A stretch of DNA of 64,000 nucleotides, taken from the NCBI GenBank assembly GCA_020832545.1, contig JAFIEK010000010.1, positions 1-64,000 on the forward strand, written 5' to 3'. Numbering within the stretch: position 1 is the first letter of the stretch; the number at the start of each line of letters is the position of its first letter. The notes beneath the pieces were generated by a model. It was not told the origin of the DNA and ran no database searches. It saw only the letters and a program-made list of their open reading frames with translations. The translations under genes were made by a program, and so were the position numbers. Origin of the DNA: Pararhodobacter sp. (GTDB lineage: Bacteria > Pseudomonadota > Alphaproteobacteria > Rhodobacterales > Rhodobacteraceae). Positions 52,148 through 63,864 of this stretch are shown piece after piece.

Positions 52148-53821
52148 TCAGTTGTCGGACAACCGGCTGATGACCACCGTCACCTCAGGTTTCTTGCCAA
52201 TTTCATCGACACAGCAGGCGCGCACACGGCGCTTGAGGACCTCGATCAGCTTGTCGTCATTGTCGAGCAACTTGCGATTCGCGCGATCCAGCTCTTCGGC
52301 CAGTTCCTCTTCGATCACCTCGTTGAGCGCGCGGCGCGAGCGGCCCTGACGGGCCAGACCCTGCGCATCGGCCCAGGCGTCGCCCATGGGCGCGCCATCC
52401 TCGTCGATAATCAGTGTCACCAGCACAAGGCCGTTCAGCGCCATGCGCATACGCTCACGGACAACCCCGTCCATCGCGCCGTAAACCGCTGAACCATCGA
52501 GATAAAGCCGGCCGTTCTGCACCTGATCGACAATCACCGGCGCATCGCCGGTCAGATCCAGCATGGTGCCATTGGGCGCCACGGCCGAGGCAATGCCGTT
52601 CTCTGCCGCCAGCTTGGCATGGCGGCGCAGATGGCGGTGTTCGCCGTGCATCGGCACCAGGATCTGCGGTTTGAGCAACGCATGCATGCGCTCAAGATCA
52701 GGGCGGTTGGCATGGCCCGAGACGTGATAGAGGCCCGCCGAATTGTCGACGACATCCACCCCTTTTTCCGACAGCGCATTCACGACGCGCAACACCTCGC
52801 GCTCATTGCCGGGAATGGTCATCGACGAGAACAGGAAGGTGTCACCCTCTTTCAGCGTCAGCCCCATATAGGTGCCACGCGCCAGTTGCGCCGAGGCCGC
52901 GCGGCGCTCGCCCTGACTGCCGGTGACAATCAGCATCACGCTTGCACGCGGCAGATCGGCGGCTTCTTCCGGCGTGATCGTGGCGGGGAAATCTTGCAGT
53001 AGCTTCGCCTCGGTCGCGGTGCGCACCATGTTGTGCATCGCCCGGCCCAAGAGGCAGACCGAACGCCCGGCATCACGCGCAGCAAAAGCCAGCGTGCGCA
53101 GCCGCGCCACGTTTGAGGCGAAGGTAGTGGCCACCACCATGCCGGGCGCGGCGCGCACCAGATCAGCGATGGCATCGGGCAGCGAGCTTTCTGAGCGACC
53201 GGGATGCAGCGAGAAAACATTGGTCGAATCGCACACCAGCGCCTTGACACCATCCGCCCCGAGACTGGCAAAGAGCGCCTCATCAAAGGGTGCACCCACG
53301 CCGGGCGCGGTATCAAGTTTGAAATCGCCGGTATGCACCACCCGCCCGGCAGGCGTGTCGATCAACAGCGCCGAAGCCTCAGGCAGCGAATGCGAAACCG
53401 GGACAAACTGCACCGAGAACGGCCCGGCCTCGATCACCTCGGGCATGGGGGCCACAGTGCGCACCGGATCGGCGGATTGCCCGGCCTCGATCATCTTCTT
53501 GGTGGCAATCCGCGCGGTGAAATCACGCGCATAGATCGGCGCTTTCAGCCGCTGCCACAGATGGCTGAGGGCGCTGACATGGTCTTCATGGGCATGGGTG
53601 ATGAAAATCGCCTCCAGCCGATCGCGCCGCTCTTCCAGCCAGGTGATATCCGGCAGGATAAGGTCCACGCCCGGGGTGCCGTCCATATCAGGGAAGGTGA
53701 CGCCCAGATCGACCAGGATCAGCCGCTCCTTGCCCTTGGGGCCATAGCCATAGACATAGGCATTCATGCCCACTTCGCCTGCGCCGCCCAATGGCAGATA
53801 GATCAGTCGTTCAGCCTTCAT
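52148..53821 (-). CDS. rnj: Ribonuclease J
   Basis: A 557-aa metallo-beta-lactamase/beta-CASP nuclease. FITHAHEDHVSAL is the metal motif; HTGDFK, FASNVARL and SGHANRPDL/PMHGEHRH are later motifs. RNase J has 5'-exo and endonuclease activity and matures rRNA and mRNA in alphaproteobacteria. It lies one base after coaX. Confidence 0.95.
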   Translation of the reverse strand: MKAERLIYLPLGGAGEVGMNAYVYGYGPKGKERLILVDLGVTFPDMDGTPGVDLILPDITWLEERRDRLEAIFITHAHEDHVSALSHLWQRLKAPIYARDFTARIATKKMIEAGQSADPVRTVAPMPEVIEAGPFSVQFVPVSHSLPEASALLIDTPAGRVVHTGDFKLDTAPGVGAPFDEALFASLGADGVKALVCDSTNVFSLHPGRSESSLPDAIADLVRAAPGMVVATTFASNVARLRTLAFAARDAGRSVCLLGRAMHNMVRTATEAKLLQDFPATITPEEAADLPRASVMLIVTGSQGERRAASAQLARGTYMGLTLKEGDTFLFSSMTIPGNEREVLRVVNALSEKGVDVVDNSAGLYHVSGHANRPDLERMHALLKPQILVPMHGEHRHLRRHAKLAAENGIASAVAPNGTMLDLTGDAPVIVDQVQNGRLYLDGSAVYGAMDGVVRERMRMALNGLVLVTLIIDEDGAPMGDAWADAQGLARQGRSRRALNEVIEEELAEELDRANRKLLDNDDKLIEVLKRRVRACCVDEIGKKPEVTVVISRLSDN

Positions 53822-54592
53822 TCACCCGTTCCCGTTATGCTCATGGATGACGCGCAAACCATGCATGGTCAGGTCATCGCGAATAGTGTCAAAAAGCGCA
53901 TCGCCCGTGGCGAACAAGGACGCCAGACCGCCGGTGCCGATCACCTGCATCGGGCGCGCGCGCTCGGCTTTAATGCGCTCACATATCCCATTCACCAGCC
54001 CGACATAACCCCAGAATACACCCGCCTGCATGCACGCGACCGTGTTCTTGCCGATCACGTTCTCAGGGCGGGCGATGTCGACATGCGGCAGGGCGGCGGC
54101 GGCCATGTGCAACGCCTCCAGCGACAGGTTGACACCGGGCGCGATCACCCCGCCGATATAGGCCCCATCGCTGGCCACAACGTCAAAGGTGGTCGCTGTG
54201 CCAAAATCGACCACGATCAGATCACCGCCAAAAAGGTCGAACCCGGCCACCGTGTTGACCAGCCGGTCCGGCCCCACCGCTGTGCCCGGATCGACGCGCA
54301 CATCGACCGGCAGGCGGCATTCAGGCTTGCCCACCACCAGCGGACGGCAATCAAAATAGCGGTTGCACAACACACGCAGGTTGAACACCACGCGCGGCAC
54401 GGTTGAAGAGATGATCACCTCGGTGATATCAGCCTCGACCTTTTGCAGGTTCATCAGCGTGGACAGCCAGACATAATACTGATCAGCCGTGCGCTGATGC
54501 TCGGTCGCCGTGCGCCATGTGGCGATGAAGCGTTCGCCGTTCCAAATGGAAAAGACGGTGTTGGTATTGCCGCAGTCGATGCACAAAAGCAT
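53822..54592 (-). CDS. coaX: Type III pantothenate kinase
   Basis: A 256-aa kinase for the first step of CoA synthesis. LLCIDCGNTNT (Asp6), AVGPDRLVN and VDFGTATTFDVV are the diagnostic motifs. Position between birA and rnj is conserved in alphaproteobacteria next to the nuo genes. Confidence 0.95.
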   Translation of the reverse strand: MLLCIDCGNTNTVFSIWNGERFIATWRTATEHQRTADQYYVWLSTLMNLQKVEADITEVIISSTVPRVVFNLRVLCNRYFDCRPLVVGKPECRLPVDVRVDPGTAVGPDRLVNTVAGFDLFGGDLIVVDFGTATTFDVVASDGAYIGGVIAPGVNLSLEALHMAAAALPHVDIARPENVIGKNTVACMQAGVFWGYVGLVNGICERIKAERARPMQVIGTGGLASLFATGDALFDTIRDDLTMHGLRVIHEHNGNG

Positions 54593-54617
54593 GGGCGCCC
54601 TCCGTTGCCGGGAATGG

Positions 54618-55367
54618 TCAGGGAAAGAAGATATCAGCCGCAGGGATAGACCTGCGACCCTCGGACGTGGCGAGGATCAACGCACCGCTGTCGTCAATGG
54701 TCTCAAACCGGCCCTCATGGCACTCAGTCATGGTGCGGGCGACGATGGGGGTGCCCAGCCGGGCTGCGCTGGCCAGAAAGGCGGCGCGCAGGGGTTGAAA
54801 CCCAAGGGCCTTGTATTGCGCCTCCCAGGCGGCAAAGGCGGGGGCGAGATGGTCAAGCAGGGTTTCCGGCGCAACACTCAGCCCGGTCTCGGCGCGCAGC
54901 GAAACGGGGGCAAAGGCGGCCTCCGGATCGGCGGGTGGGGCGGTGCGCAGGTTGACCCCGATGCCAATCACCAACCCGCCATCTGCGCCGCTTTCCAGCA
55001 GGATACCCGACAGCTTGCCACCGTTCAAAAGCACATCATTGGGCCATTTCAGCGCAAACCCCTGCGACAGACCGCTCACCGCCATCAGCGCATCCTGAAG
55101 CGCAAGGGCTGCCACGAAAGAGCGCAGCGCCAGCGCGCCGGGCGGTTCTTCAAGGCGCATGACCAGAGATGCGGCGAAGTTTCCCGCCGGATCAGACCAG
55201 CCACGCCCCCGGCGACCGCGCCCGGCGGTCTGGCGATGGGCCAGTATCCATGTGGGGCCGGACAGCGCAGGCAGGCGGCGCAGAGCCTCGGCATTGGTGC
55301 TGTCAACCTCGGGCAGGATGACGCGCGCATAGCCCTGCGGCCAGTCAGGTGCGGCGCGCTCAGCCAT
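54618..55367 (-). CDS. birA: Biotin--[acetyl-CoA-carboxylase] ligase
   Basis: A 249-aa biotin protein ligase without the N-terminal DNA-binding domain of E. coli BirA, so catalytic only. GRGRRGRGWSDPAGN is the biotinoyl-AMP loop, LKWPNDVLLNG the catalytic Lys motif, GIGVNL the C-terminal one. The ATG at 55367 gives the usual length. Confidence 0.92.
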   Translation of the reverse strand: MAERAAPDWPQGYARVILPEVDSTNAEALRRLPALSGPTWILAHRQTAGRGRRGRGWSDPAGNFAASLVMRLEEPPGALALRSFVAALALQDALMAVSGLSQGFALKWPNDVLLNGGKLSGILLESGADGGLVIGIGVNLRTAPPADPEAAFAPVSLRAETGLSVAPETLLDHLAPAFAAWEAQYKALGFQPLRAAFLASAARLGTPIVARTMTECHEGRFETIDDSGALILATSEGRRSIPAADIFFP

Positions 55368-55408
55368 GGCCCCTGCCCCGCCGACACGTTTGGCTGGCAC
55401 CGGCAGGA

Positions 55409-55459
55409 GCGGGGGCTTCACACCCCCGCGCCCCCGTGGCGTATTTCCGGCAAGATGAA
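55409..55459 (-). repeat. Dispersed gene-end repeat, copy D
   Basis: On the minus strand TTCATCTTGCCGGAAATACG, then CCACGGGGG, then a GCGGGGG/CCCCCGC hairpin (55409-55429). It lies between the nuoN stop and the birA start and closely matches copy A. Probably terminates or punctuates the nuo transcript. Confidence 0.65.
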
Positions 55460-55499
55460 CAGGACAGCCCGCGCAAGACTGCGCTGCGCGCCGCAGTGA

Positions 55500-56939
55500 T
55501 CACCGCACCAGCGCCTGCGCCGCGACCGCCGCTGCGCCATCGACGCCGAACAGGTTGATCACACCCAGCAGCATCGCTGCCGCCGAGGCGATCAGCAGGC
55601 CGCGCTGGATGGTGCTGATGTCGGTATCCAGCGGCTGCCCTTCCTCGCCGAAATACATGTAGTAGACGATGCGCAGGTAGTAAAACGCCCCGATCACCGA
55701 GGCGATCACCCCGGCCACCGCCAGCCAGACCAGCCCTGAGCCCACCGCCGCCGTCAGCACCGAAAACTTCGCCCAGAAACCCACCAGCGGCGGCACACCG
55801 GCCAGCGAGAACATCAGGATCAGAAGTGCCAGCGCAGCAGTGGGCTGGGTTTTCGACAGCATGTGCAGATCATCGATCTGCGTTACCACCCGGCCCTCGC
55901 GCCGCATCGACAGGATGAAGGCGAAGACGCCGATATTCATGGTGACATAGATCGCCAAGTAAAGCAGCGTTGCCTGCACGCCCGCAGCCGTGCCCGCCGC
56001 CAGCCCCACCAGCGCAAACCCCATATGCGAGATCGAGGAATAGGCCATCAGCCGCTTGATATTGCGCTGGCTGATCGCGCCGATCGCGCCCACAAACATC
56101 GATGCCACGGCAAGGAACGCAAGGATCTGCGTCCAGTCGCCCGGTGCCCCGCCGAAGCCATCGTGCAACAACCGCGCCAGCAGCGCCATCGCCGCAACCT
56201 TGGGGGCGGTTGAAAAGAAGGCGGTCACCGGGGTGGGCGCGCCTTCATAGACATCAGGCGTCCACATATGGAACGGCACCGCCGAGACCTTGAACGCTAG
56301 CCCGGCCAGCAGAAAGGCCAGACCCATCAGCACGCCGACTGACAACTGGCCATCCTGAATGGTGGACGCGATGCCGTCAAACCGGGTGGTGCCCGCATAC
56401 CCGTAGACCAGCGACGCGCCGTAAAGCAGCAGGCCCGAGGCCAGCGCGCCCAACATGAAGTATTTCAGCCCCGCCTCGGTCGAGCGCAGGCTGTCGCGGC
56501 GGATCGCGGCCAGCACATAGAGCGCGAGCGATTGCAGCTCCAGCCCCATGTAGAGCGTGATCAGATCGCCGGCCGAAACCATGACCATCATGCCCACCGT
56601 CGCCAGCGCGATCAGCACCGGGTATTCGAACGGCATCAGATTCTGGCGCTGCATGTAGTCCTGCCCCATCAACAAGACCGCCGCCCCCGACAACAGGATG
56701 GCGACCCGGGCAAAGCGGGCGAAAGCGTCATCCACCATCAGCCCGCCAAACGCGGGTCGCGTTTCAACCGTGCCAAGCGCGATCAGGGCAGCCAGCAGAA
56801 TGAACACTGCCGCCGTAACCCAGATCAGAAGGCCGGTCGAGCGGTCCTTTCCGAACCAGACGCCGAACAGAAGTGCGGCCATCGCGTAGATCGCCAGCAG
56901 GATCTCCGGCAGGGCAATGGTAAGATCAACCGAGGTCAT
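55500..56939 (-). CDS. nuoN: NADH-quinone oxidoreductase subunit N
   Basis: A 479-aa antiporter-like subunit of complex I with about 14 membrane helices. The conserved Glu and Lys positions lie in [13 protein letters not shown] and [26 protein letters not shown] precedes the ATG at 56939. Last nuo gene. Confidence 0.95.
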   Translation of the reverse strand: MTSVDLTIALPEILLAIYAMAALLFGVWFGKDRSTGLLIWVTAAVFILLAALIALGTVETRPAFGGLMVDDAFARFARVAILLSGAAVLLMGQDYMQRQNLMPFEYPVLIALATVGMMVMVSAGDLITLYMGLELQSLALYVLAAIRRDSLRSTEAGLKYFMLGALASGLLLYGASLVYGYAGTTRFDGIASTIQDGQLSVGVLMGLAFLLAGLAFKVSAVPFHMWTPDVYEGAPTPVTAFFSTAPKVAAMALLARLLHDGFGGAPGDWTQILAFLAVASMFVGAIGAISQRNIKRLMAYSSISHMGFALVGLAAGTAAGVQATLLYLAIYVTMNIGVFAFILSMRREGRVVTQIDDLHMLSKTQPTAALALLILMFSLAGVPPLVGFWAKFSVLTAAVGSGLVWLAVAGVIASVIGAFYYLRIVYYMYFGEEGQPLDTDISTIQRGLLIASAAAMLLGVINLFGVDGAAAVAAQALVR

Positions 56940-56952
56940 CGCAACGCGCCTT

Positions 56953-58494
56953 TCAGTTCTGCGCCAGCATGCTGGCCGTCTCATGGGCGGCCAGTGCAGC
57001 ATCATATTGGGACACAAGCGCCGCCACCGACGGGCCGATGACATCAAGCACCAGCGCGGGGTAGACACCCAGCAGCAGGGTCATCACCACCAGGGGCGCG
57101 AAGAGCGCCTTTTCACGGCGATCCATGTCCTTGAGGTTCTTCAGGCTGTCCTTGATCAGCGGCCCGAACACAACGCGGCGGTAAAGCCACAGCGCATATC
57201 CCGCTGACAAGATCACGCCTGAGGCCGCGAACAGCGCCACCCAGGTGTTGACCTGAAATACTGCCATGAAGGTCAGAAATTCGCCGACAAAGCCCGAGGT
57301 GCCGGGCAGGCCGACATTGGCCATGGTGAACAGCATGAAGATCAGTGCAAAGGCGGGCATCCGGTTCACAAGGCCGCCATAGGCCTCGATCTCGCGGGTG
57401 TGCATACGATCATAGATCACGCCGACGGCCAGAAACAACGCGCCCGAGATAAAGCCGTGGCTGATCATCTGGAAGATCGCCCCATCCAGCCCCTGCTGGG
57501 TGGCCGCGAATATCCCCATGGTGACAAAGCCCATATGAGCGACCGAGGAATAGGCCACCAGCTTTTTCATATCCTCCTGCACCAGCGCCACGAGCGAGGC
57601 ATAGACAATGGCAATCGCCGACATCCACAGGACCAGTGGCGCCAGCAGGTCGCTGGCCACCGGGAACATTGGTAGCGAAAAGCGCAGAAAGCCGTAGCCG
57701 CCCATTTTCAACAGCACGGCGGCCAGAATGACCGAGCCCGCGGTGGGCGCCTGAACATGGGCATCAGGCAGCCATGTGTGCACCGGCCACATCGGCATCT
57801 TCACCGCGAAAGAGGCAAAGAACGCCAGCCAGAGCAGCGTCTGCATCCCGCCCACCACCTGCCAGCCCATCAACGACACCGGCCCGGTTGAGAACTGATG
57901 CGTCAGCAGCGTGGGGATATCGGTGGTTCCGGCATCCACAAACATGGCGATCATCGCCACCAGCATCAGCACCGAGCCGATAAAGGTATAGAGGAAGAAC
58001 TTGAACGCCGCGTAGATGCGTGCCTTGCCACCCCAGATGCCGATGATCAGGAACATCGGGATCAGACCGGCCTCGAAGAACAGATAAAACAGCACCAGAT
58101 CCAACGCCACGAACACCCCGATCATCAGGGTCTCCAAGAGCAGGAAGGCGATCATATATTCCTTGACGCGGTGCTTCACGTTCCAGCACGCGCCGATGGT
58201 GATCGGCATGAGAAACGTGGTCAGCATTACGAACAGGACCGAGATACCGTCAACGCCCAGTTTGTAGTTCAGGCCAAGGATCCACTCGCGTTCCTCGACA
58301 TGCTGAAAGCCGGTATCCTGCGGATCGAACGTGAACAGCAGGATCAGCGAGATCAGGAAGGTGGCCGAGGTCGCCACCAGCGCCAGCCATTTGGCATTGC
58401 GCTGTGCCGCCTCATCCTCGCCGCGCAAGAACAGCGCCAGGATCAGCGCCGCAACCGCCGGGGTGAAGGTGATGATGGACAGAAGGTTCAACAT
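56953..58494 (-). CDS. nuoM: NADH-quinone oxidoreductase subunit M
   Basis: A 513-aa antiporter-like proton-pumping subunit. [17 protein letters not shown] and [19 protein letters not shown] are signatures holding the key Glu and Lys. The ATG at 58494 overlaps the nuoL stop and has GGAGGGG upstream. Confidence 0.95.
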   Translation of the reverse strand: MLNLLSIITFTPAVAALILALFLRGEDEAAQRNAKWLALVATSATFLISLILLFTFDPQDTGFQHVEEREWILGLNYKLGVDGISVLFVMLTTFLMPITIGACWNVKHRVKEYMIAFLLLETLMIGVFVALDLVLFYLFFEAGLIPMFLIIGIWGGKARIYAAFKFFLYTFIGSVLMLVAMIAMFVDAGTTDIPTLLTHQFSTGPVSLMGWQVVGGMQTLLWLAFFASFAVKMPMWPVHTWLPDAHVQAPTAGSVILAAVLLKMGGYGFLRFSLPMFPVASDLLAPLVLWMSAIAIVYASLVALVQEDMKKLVAYSSVAHMGFVTMGIFAATQQGLDGAIFQMISHGFISGALFLAVGVIYDRMHTREIEAYGGLVNRMPAFALIFMLFTMANVGLPGTSGFVGEFLTFMAVFQVNTWVALFAASGVILSAGYALWLYRRVVFGPLIKDSLKNLKDMDRREKALFAPLVVMTLLLGVYPALVLDVIGPSVAALVSQYDAALAAHETASMLAQN

Positions 58495-60458
58495 CAATTC
58501 GCCCCTCCGGTGAGCGTGACATAGGTAACCAGAATTGCGATGCCGATAACCATCGCGAAGGCATAGTGGAACACATAGCCGGACTGAGCGCGCGCATAGA
58601 CCCGGTTGATGAAGGGAATGACACCCATCGTCAGCCCGTTGATGCCACCGTCAATGGTTGCACCGTCACCCTTTTTCCACAGAAAGCGGCCCAGCCAGAT
58701 GGCGGGTCTGACGAAGATCGCATCGTAAATCTCGTCAAAATACCATTTGTTGAGCAGGAACTGGTAAAGGATCGGCTGGTTTGCGGCCAGACGGCGCGGC
58801 AGGTCCGGGCGGCGGATGTAGAACAGAAAGGCCAGCCCAAGCCCCAGGATCATGGCAACGAAGGGTGAGACCTTGACCCAGTTGGGTACATAATGCGCCT
58901 CGGTGATCAGGTTGTTCCCCTCGGCCATGAAGATCGATGCGCCAAACCATTCGGTCACAGAACCAGTAGAGCCGAAGAACGGCTGATACCAGATCATCCC
59001 GGCAAAGACCGAACCCAGCGCCAGCACACCCAGCGGGATCAGCATGACAACCGGGCTTTCATGCGCGTGTTCATGCGTATGATGATCGCCGCGCGGCTTG
59101 CCGTAAAATGTCATGAACATCAGCCGCCAGCTATAGAACGAGGTCATCGCCGCGCCCGCCACCAGTATCCAGAACGCATAACCCTTGCCCGAGGCGAAAA
59201 CGCTCTCGATGATCGCATCCTTGGACACGAAACCGGCGAAACCGATGGTTGTCAGCGGAATACCCACGCCGGTAATGGCCAGCGTGCCCAGCATCATCGC
59301 CCAGAACGTATATGGCAGCTTGTGCCGCAGCCCGCCGTAATTGCGCATGTCCTGTTCATGATGCATCCCATGAATGACCGAACCGGCCCCAAGGAACAGC
59401 ATCGCCTTGAAGAAAGCGTGCGTCAGCAGGTGGAACATCGCCACCGAATAGACGCCCACACCGGCGGCGACGAACATGAAGCCAAGCTGCGAACAGGTCG
59501 AATAGGCGATCACGCGCTTGATGTCGTTCTGCACCAGACCGACGGTGGCGGCAAAGAGCGCGGTGAAAGCTCCGATCAGAACGATGAAATCGCGCGCGTT
59601 CTCGGCGTACTCCATCAGCGGCGAGAAGCGCACCACAAGGAAGACACCTGCGGTCACCATGGTGGCGGCGTGGATCAGGGCCGAAACGGGCGTGGGACCT
59701 TCCATCGCGTCGGGCAACCATGTGTGCAAAAACAACTGCGCCGATTTGCCCATCGCGCCGACGAACAGGAAGAAACAGATCATGTTCACCGCGTTCCAGT
59801 CCGTCCACAGAAAGCGCACGGTGGTTTGCGACAGCGTGTCGGCCTGCGCGAAGATGTCGTCAAAGCGCAGCGAGTCGGTCAGCAGGTAGATCGCCATGAT
59901 GGCGATGATGAAGCCGAAATCGCCCACCCGGTTGACCACGAACGCCTTGATCGCGGCGGCATTGGCGCTGGATTTGCGATAATAGAACCCGATCAGCAGG
60001 TATGACGCCACACCCACCCCTTCCCAGCCAAAGAAGATCTGCACCAGGTTGTCGGCGGTGACCAGCATCAGCATGGCGAAGGTGAAGAACGAGAGGTACG
60101 CAAAGAAGCGCGCCTTGTAGTTCTCGCCCTCTTTCCAGTTCTCGTCATGCGCCATGTAGCCGAAGCTGTAGAGATGCACGAGCGCCGAAACCGTGGTCAC
60201 CACGATCAGCATCACCGTGGTCAGACGGTCCAGCCGGAAGGCCCAGTCGCCCACCAGCGTGCCGCTGTCGATGAAGCGCAGGATCTGGATGGTCTGCGGG
60301 ACGCCGTCATAGCTCAGAAACAGGATCCACGACAGCAAGGCCGACAGGAACAACAGCCCCGTGGCGATGATCTGACCTGCGTGTTCGCCGATCAGCCGCC
60401 AGCCAAAGCCACAGATGAGCGCCCCGATGAGCGGTGCAAAGAGAAGCGTCGTCGCCAT
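58494..60458 (-). CDS. nuoL: NADH-quinone oxidoreductase subunit L
   Basis: A 654-aa antiporter-like subunit with the long lateral helix expected at the C-terminus. [17 protein letters not shown] and [20 protein letters not shown] are diagnostic. A His-rich loop ([11 protein letters not shown], near residue 460) lies between helices. Confidence 0.96.
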   Translation of the reverse strand: MATTLLFAPLIGALICGFGWRLIGEHAGQIIATGLLFLSALLSWILFLSYDGVPQTIQILRFIDSGTLVGDWAFRLDRLTTVMLIVVTTVSALVHLYSFGYMAHDENWKEGENYKARFFAYLSFFTFAMLMLVTADNLVQIFFGWEGVGVASYLLIGFYYRKSSANAAAIKAFVVNRVGDFGFIIAIMAIYLLTDSLRFDDIFAQADTLSQTTVRFLWTDWNAVNMICFFLFVGAMGKSAQLFLHTWLPDAMEGPTPVSALIHAATMVTAGVFLVVRFSPLMEYAENARDFIVLIGAFTALFAATVGLVQNDIKRVIAYSTCSQLGFMFVAAGVGVYSVAMFHLLTHAFFKAMLFLGAGSVIHGMHHEQDMRNYGGLRHKLPYTFWAMMLGTLAITGVGIPLTTIGFAGFVSKDAIIESVFASGKGYAFWILVAGAAMTSFYSWRLMFMTFYGKPRGDHHTHEHAHESPVVMLIPLGVLALGSVFAGMIWYQPFFGSTGSVTEWFGASIFMAEGNNLITEAHYVPNWVKVSPFVAMILGLGLAFLFYIRRPDLPRRLAANQPILYQFLLNKWYFDEIYDAIFVRPAIWLGRFLWKKGDGATIDGGINGLTMGVIPFINRVYARAQSGYVFHYAFAMVIGIAILVTYVTLTGGAN

Positions 60459-60462
60459 GAAT

Positions 60463-60768
60463 TCAGCCTTTCATCACGTTGACGTCTTCAACGTCGATCG
60501 TGCCGCGGTTCCGGAAGAAGCAGACCAGGATCGCCAGACCAATCGCGGCCTCGGCGGCGGCGACGGTCAGGATGAACATGGCAAAGACCTGGCCCACCAG
60601 ATCGCCCATATGGCTGGAAAATGCCACCAGGTTGATGTTGACCGACAGCAAGATCAGCTCGATCGACATCAGGATCACGATGATATTCTTCCGGTTGAGG
60701 AAGATCCCGAAGATCCCGATGACGAAAAGCGCAGCCGCCACCGTCAGGTAATGCTCAAGTCCAACCAT
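60463..60768 (-). CDS. nuoK: NADH-quinone oxidoreductase subunit K
   Basis: A 101-aa, three-helix subunit. The two conserved membrane Glu residues lie in [14 protein letters not shown] and [12 protein letters not shown]. Between it and nuoJ is a 57-base gap with a short GGCC hairpin. Confidence 0.95.
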   Translation of the reverse strand: MVGLEHYLTVAAALFVIGIFGIFLNRKNIIVILMSIELILLSVNINLVAFSSHMGDLVGQVFAMFILTVAAAEAAIGLAILVCFFRNRGTIDVEDVNVMKG

Positions 60769-60825
60769 TTGGTCCCTCGTTTATCGTTCCGGCCTATTTC
60801 TTGGCCGGTGAATTTGTGGCCAGGC

Positions 60826-61443
60826 TCAGTTCAGCCCCTGCCCCGGCTTGACGTCTTTCAGTTCCATCGCCTTCGCCGGGTCGCGCCACATCTGCTGCAG
60901 CACATCCTGGCGCTTGACGTTCACGCGGTGGCGCATGGTCAGCACGATTGCACCGATCATGGCGACCAGCAAAATCAGCCCTGAAAGCTGGAACAGGATG
61001 AAATACTGATCATAGAGGATCAGCCCCAGCGCGCGGGTGTTTTCAACCTGCGCCATATCCGGCGTCACCGCCTGACGCAGCCCCATCGCGCCCTCAGCCT
61101 GCACCCAGCTGCCGTAAAGCAGCGCCAGCTGCATCAAAATCACCAGCCCCACCAGACTGGCGAGCGGAAAATAGCGCGCCATTTCGGCCTTGAGTGCGGC
61201 GAAATCAATGTCCAGCATCATAACGACAAACAGAAACAGCACCGCCACCGCGCCGACATAGACAATAATCAGAAGCATCGCCAGAAACTCTGCGCCCAGC
61301 ATCACAAACAGCCCCGCCGAGGACAGGAACGCCAGGATCAGCCACAGTACCGAATGCACCGGGTTGCGGGCAACGACCACCAGAAGGCCCGAGGTCACCA
61401 CCACGAAGGCAAAGAGATAGAAAGCGAAATCGGCAATGCTCAT
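60826..61443 (-). CDS. nuoJ: NADH-quinone oxidoreductase subunit J
   Basis: A 205-aa membrane subunit with five helices ([38 protein letters not shown]). The C-terminal tail is polar. It overlaps the CMD-family gene by four bases. Confidence 0.95.
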   Translation of the reverse strand: MSIADFAFYLFAFVVVTSGLLVVVARNPVHSVLWLILAFLSSAGLFVMLGAEFLAMLLIIVYVGAVAVLFLFVVMMLDIDFAALKAEMARYFPLASLVGLVILMQLALLYGSWVQAEGAMGLRQAVTPDMAQVENTRALGLILYDQYFILFQLSGLILLVAMIGAIVLTMRHRVNVKRQDVLQQMWRDPAKAMELKDVKPGQGLN

Positions 61444-61874
61444 GCGTCTTTCTCCTTGGTTTCGGCGATGGTGCTCTGAGCGATCTCAAGCGCCTTCTGC
61501 ATGGCAGGCAGGCCACCGAACATGCTCATCTGCCAGATCACTTCGGCGATCTCGCGCTCGGTTGCGCCGGCCTCCAGAAGATGGCGCACTGTCAGCTTGA
61601 TCTGCGGCTCTGCCTGTGCGCCCAGCACTGTGAGCGCCGCCAGCGTCAGCATCAGCCGGGTCTTGGCATCCAGCCCCTCGCGGTTGAAGGTGCGGCCAAA
61701 CCACATTTCCATAAGGTCAGCCGACATTGTCGGAAAACCCGGCGGAAAGCCCGCCGGAAACCCCTGATCAAAGCCGGGCATCTGCGCCTTTTCCAGCGCC
61801 GGGTTGAAAGCACGCAGCATCTCCTGGCTGGAGGCCATCATCTGCTGGAACATCTTGCTGAAGGCGTCGGACAT
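61440..61874 (-). CDS. Carboxymuconolactone decarboxylase-family protein in the nuo operon
   Basis: A 144-aa protein of the CMD/AhpD fold ([41 protein letters not shown]) with a Met/Phe/Pro-rich N-terminal ~50 residues. The CxxC of AhpD peroxidases is absent (no cysteine at all), so it is not a thiol peroxidase. It lies between nuoI and nuoJ and is coupled to nuoJ. A role in complex I assembly or stability is a guess from position. Confidence 0.8.
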   Translation of the reverse strand: MSDAFSKMFQQMMASSQEMLRAFNPALEKAQMPGFDQGFPAGFPPGFPTMSADLMEMWFGRTFNREGLDAKTRLMLTLAALTVLGAQAEPQIKLTVRHLLEAGATEREIAEVIWQMSMFGGLPAMQKALEIAQSTIAETKEKDA

Positions 61875-61888
61875 GCTGTTACCTGCGG

Positions 61889-62380
61889 TTAGCGATAGGG
61901 CGCGTCAATTTCAAGATTGCGGGCGATCTCGGATTCCCAGCGGTCGCCATTGGCCAGAAGCCGCTCCTTGTCATAGAACAGCTCCTCGCGCGTTTCGGTC
62001 GCGAATTCAAAATTCGGCCCCTCGACGATGGCATCAACCGGGCAGGCCTCCTGACAAAACCCGCAATAAATGCACTTGGTCATGTCGATGTCATAGCGCG
62101 TGGTCCGGCGTGAGCCGTCTTCGCGCGGTTCGGCATCGATGGTAATGGCCTGCGCCGGGCAGATCGCCTCGCACAGTTTGCAGGCGATGCAGCGTTCCTC
62201 GCCGTTGGGGTAGCGCCGCAACACATGCTCGCCGCGAAAACGGGGCGACAGCGGGCCCTTTTCATGCGGATAGTTGAGGGTGGCCTTGGGCGCGAAGAAG
62301 TATTTCATGCCCAGCCCGAAGCCCTTGATGAAATCCACCATCAGGAAATATTTGACCGCGCGGGTGACGTCGATCCCCAT
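61889..62380 (-). CDS. nuoI: NADH-quinone oxidoreductase subunit I
   Basis: A 163-aa peripheral subunit carrying two 4Fe-4S clusters: [12 protein letters not shown] and [12 protein letters not shown], each with the fourth Cys toward the other motif. The ATG at 62380 (GGAGG upstream, within the end of nuoH) gives a standard start. Confidence 0.97.
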   Translation of the reverse strand: MGIDVTRAVKYFLMVDFIKGFGLGMKYFFAPKATLNYPHEKGPLSPRFRGEHVLRRYPNGEERCIACKLCEAICPAQAITIDAEPREDGSRRTTRYDIDMTKCIYCGFCQEACPVDAIVEGPNFEFATETREELFYDKERLLANGDRWESEIARNLEIDAPYR

Positions 62381-62381
62381 C

Positions 62382-63422
62382 TCAGCCTCCAATCGCCCAG
62401 CGGGCATAGGCACCGCCGAACAGTTCGAACTTCGCAAAAAACGCCACCAGAACCACCCAGCCCAGCGACAGCGGCAGGAAGACTTTCCAGCCGATGCGCA
62501 TCAGCTGGTCGTAGCGGTAGCGCGGGGTGATGGCTTTCACCATCGCGAACAGGAAGAAGAAGAACGACATCTTCAACAGCATCCAGTGCAACCCGTCCGG
62601 CAGGCCCGGAATGGGGCTGAGCCAGCCGCCGAAGAACAACAGGCTGAGAAGCGCGCACATCAAGACCACCGCCACCAACTCGCCAATCATGAACAGCAGG
62701 AACGGGGTGGAGGAGTATTCAACCTGATAGCCCGCCACCAGCTCGGATTCAGCCTCGGGCAGGTCGAAGGGCGGGCGGTTGGTTTCAGCCAGCGCCGAGA
62801 CGAAGAACAAGATAACCATCGGGAAATGCGGCAGCCAGTACCAGCCGAATATTCCCCAACCGGTATCCTGCGCCGCCACGATCGCCGACAGGTTCATGCT
62901 GCCCGTGGCGATGATGATGCCGACGATGATCAGGCCCAGCGACACTTCATAGCTGATCATCTGCGCCGCCGAGCGGAGCGACCCCAGAAAGGCGTATTTC
63001 GAGTTTGACGCCCAGCCGCCCATGATCACGCCGTAAACCTCAAGCGAGGAAACCGCGAAGACAAACAGGATTGCTACGTTGATGTCGGACAAAACCCAGC
63101 CATCGTTGAACGGGATCACTGCCCAGGCCACCAGCGCCAGAACCAGGCTGATCATCGGCGCAAGGAAATAGACCGGGCGGTCCACTCCGGCGGGGATAAC
63201 CACCTCTTTGAAGACGTATTTCAGAAGATCGGCGAAACTTTGCAAAAGGCCCCATGGCCCCACAACGTTGGGACCGCGCCGCAACTGCACCGCTGCCCAG
63301 ACCTTGCGGTCGGCATACATCAGGAACGCCAGCGCGACCAGAAGTGGCACGATGATCAGAAACACCTGACCGACGATGACCAGGAGTATTCCGAAGTAGG
63401 TATTGGTAAAGAAGTCGCCCAT
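62382..63422 (-). CDS. nuoH: NADH-quinone oxidoreductase subunit H
   Basis: A 346-aa membrane subunit at the quinone site. [20 protein letters not shown] and [20 protein letters not shown] are invariant segments; about eight helices. One base separates it from nuoI. Confidence 0.97.
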   Translation of the reverse strand: MGDFFTNTYFGILLVIVGQVFLIIVPLLVALAFLMYADRKVWAAVQLRRGPNVVGPWGLLQSFADLLKYVFKEVVIPAGVDRPVYFLAPMISLVLALVAWAVIPFNDGWVLSDINVAILFVFAVSSLEVYGVIMGGWASNSKYAFLGSLRSAAQMISYEVSLGLIIVGIIIATGSMNLSAIVAAQDTGWGIFGWYWLPHFPMVILFFVSALAETNRPPFDLPEAESELVAGYQVEYSSTPFLLFMIGELVAVVLMCALLSLLFFGGWLSPIPGLPDGLHWMLLKMSFFFFLFAMVKAITPRYRYDQLMRIGWKVFLPLSLGWVVLVAFFAKFELFGGAYARWAIGG

Positions 63423-63432
63423 CTGTCTTCCT

Positions 63433-63861
63433 TCAGACCGTCGGTATTCCCTGCTCGGTGCAATCGGCGACGGTCACTTCTGCGTCGATCGTCCGAAAAC
63501 CCCGGGGCAGGGCCGGCGAGACGGTATAAACCGCATCTGCCTGCCATATGCCACCCTGTTCAGCCACATTCGTGCGCACATGGCGCGCAAATCCGTATCC
63601 GCGAATGACCGCGTATTGCGCAGCGGCGCAGCGGGCATAGGTGATCACGTCCTCCGCCCCGCGCGCGCCTTCCATGGTCACCAGAAAATTTACCAGTTCA
63701 TCATCCAGTAACCGTGTGTGCACGCCACGATAAATGGCGTTTTCAGGTGCACCCAAAGCCGCCTCGCCAGCGCTCGGTGCGGCGGCGCTGCCGCAGCCCG
63801 CCAGCGCCAGCCCACCAAGGGCCAGCACTGTCATCGCCAGAGGGGAGGCCGGTGCTTGCAT
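63433..63861 (-). CDS. Small lipoprotein in the nuo operon
   Basis: A 142-aa predicted lipoprotein: hydrophobic signal with lipobox LALAGC (Cys23), then a small mixed domain with three further cysteines or Cys-adjacent turns ([15 protein letters not shown]). It lies three bases upstream of the nuoG stop side and 10 bases before nuoH. Function unknown; presence inside the nuo operon may reflect cotranscription only. Confidence 0.7.
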   Translation of the reverse strand: MQAPASPLAMTVLALGGLALAGCGSAAAPSAGEAALGAPENAIYRGVHTRLLDDELVNFLVTMEGARGAEDVITYARCAAAQYAVIRGYGFARHVRTNVAEQGGIWQADAVYTVSPALPRGFRTIDAEVTVADCTEQGIPTV

Positions 63862-63864
63862 GCT

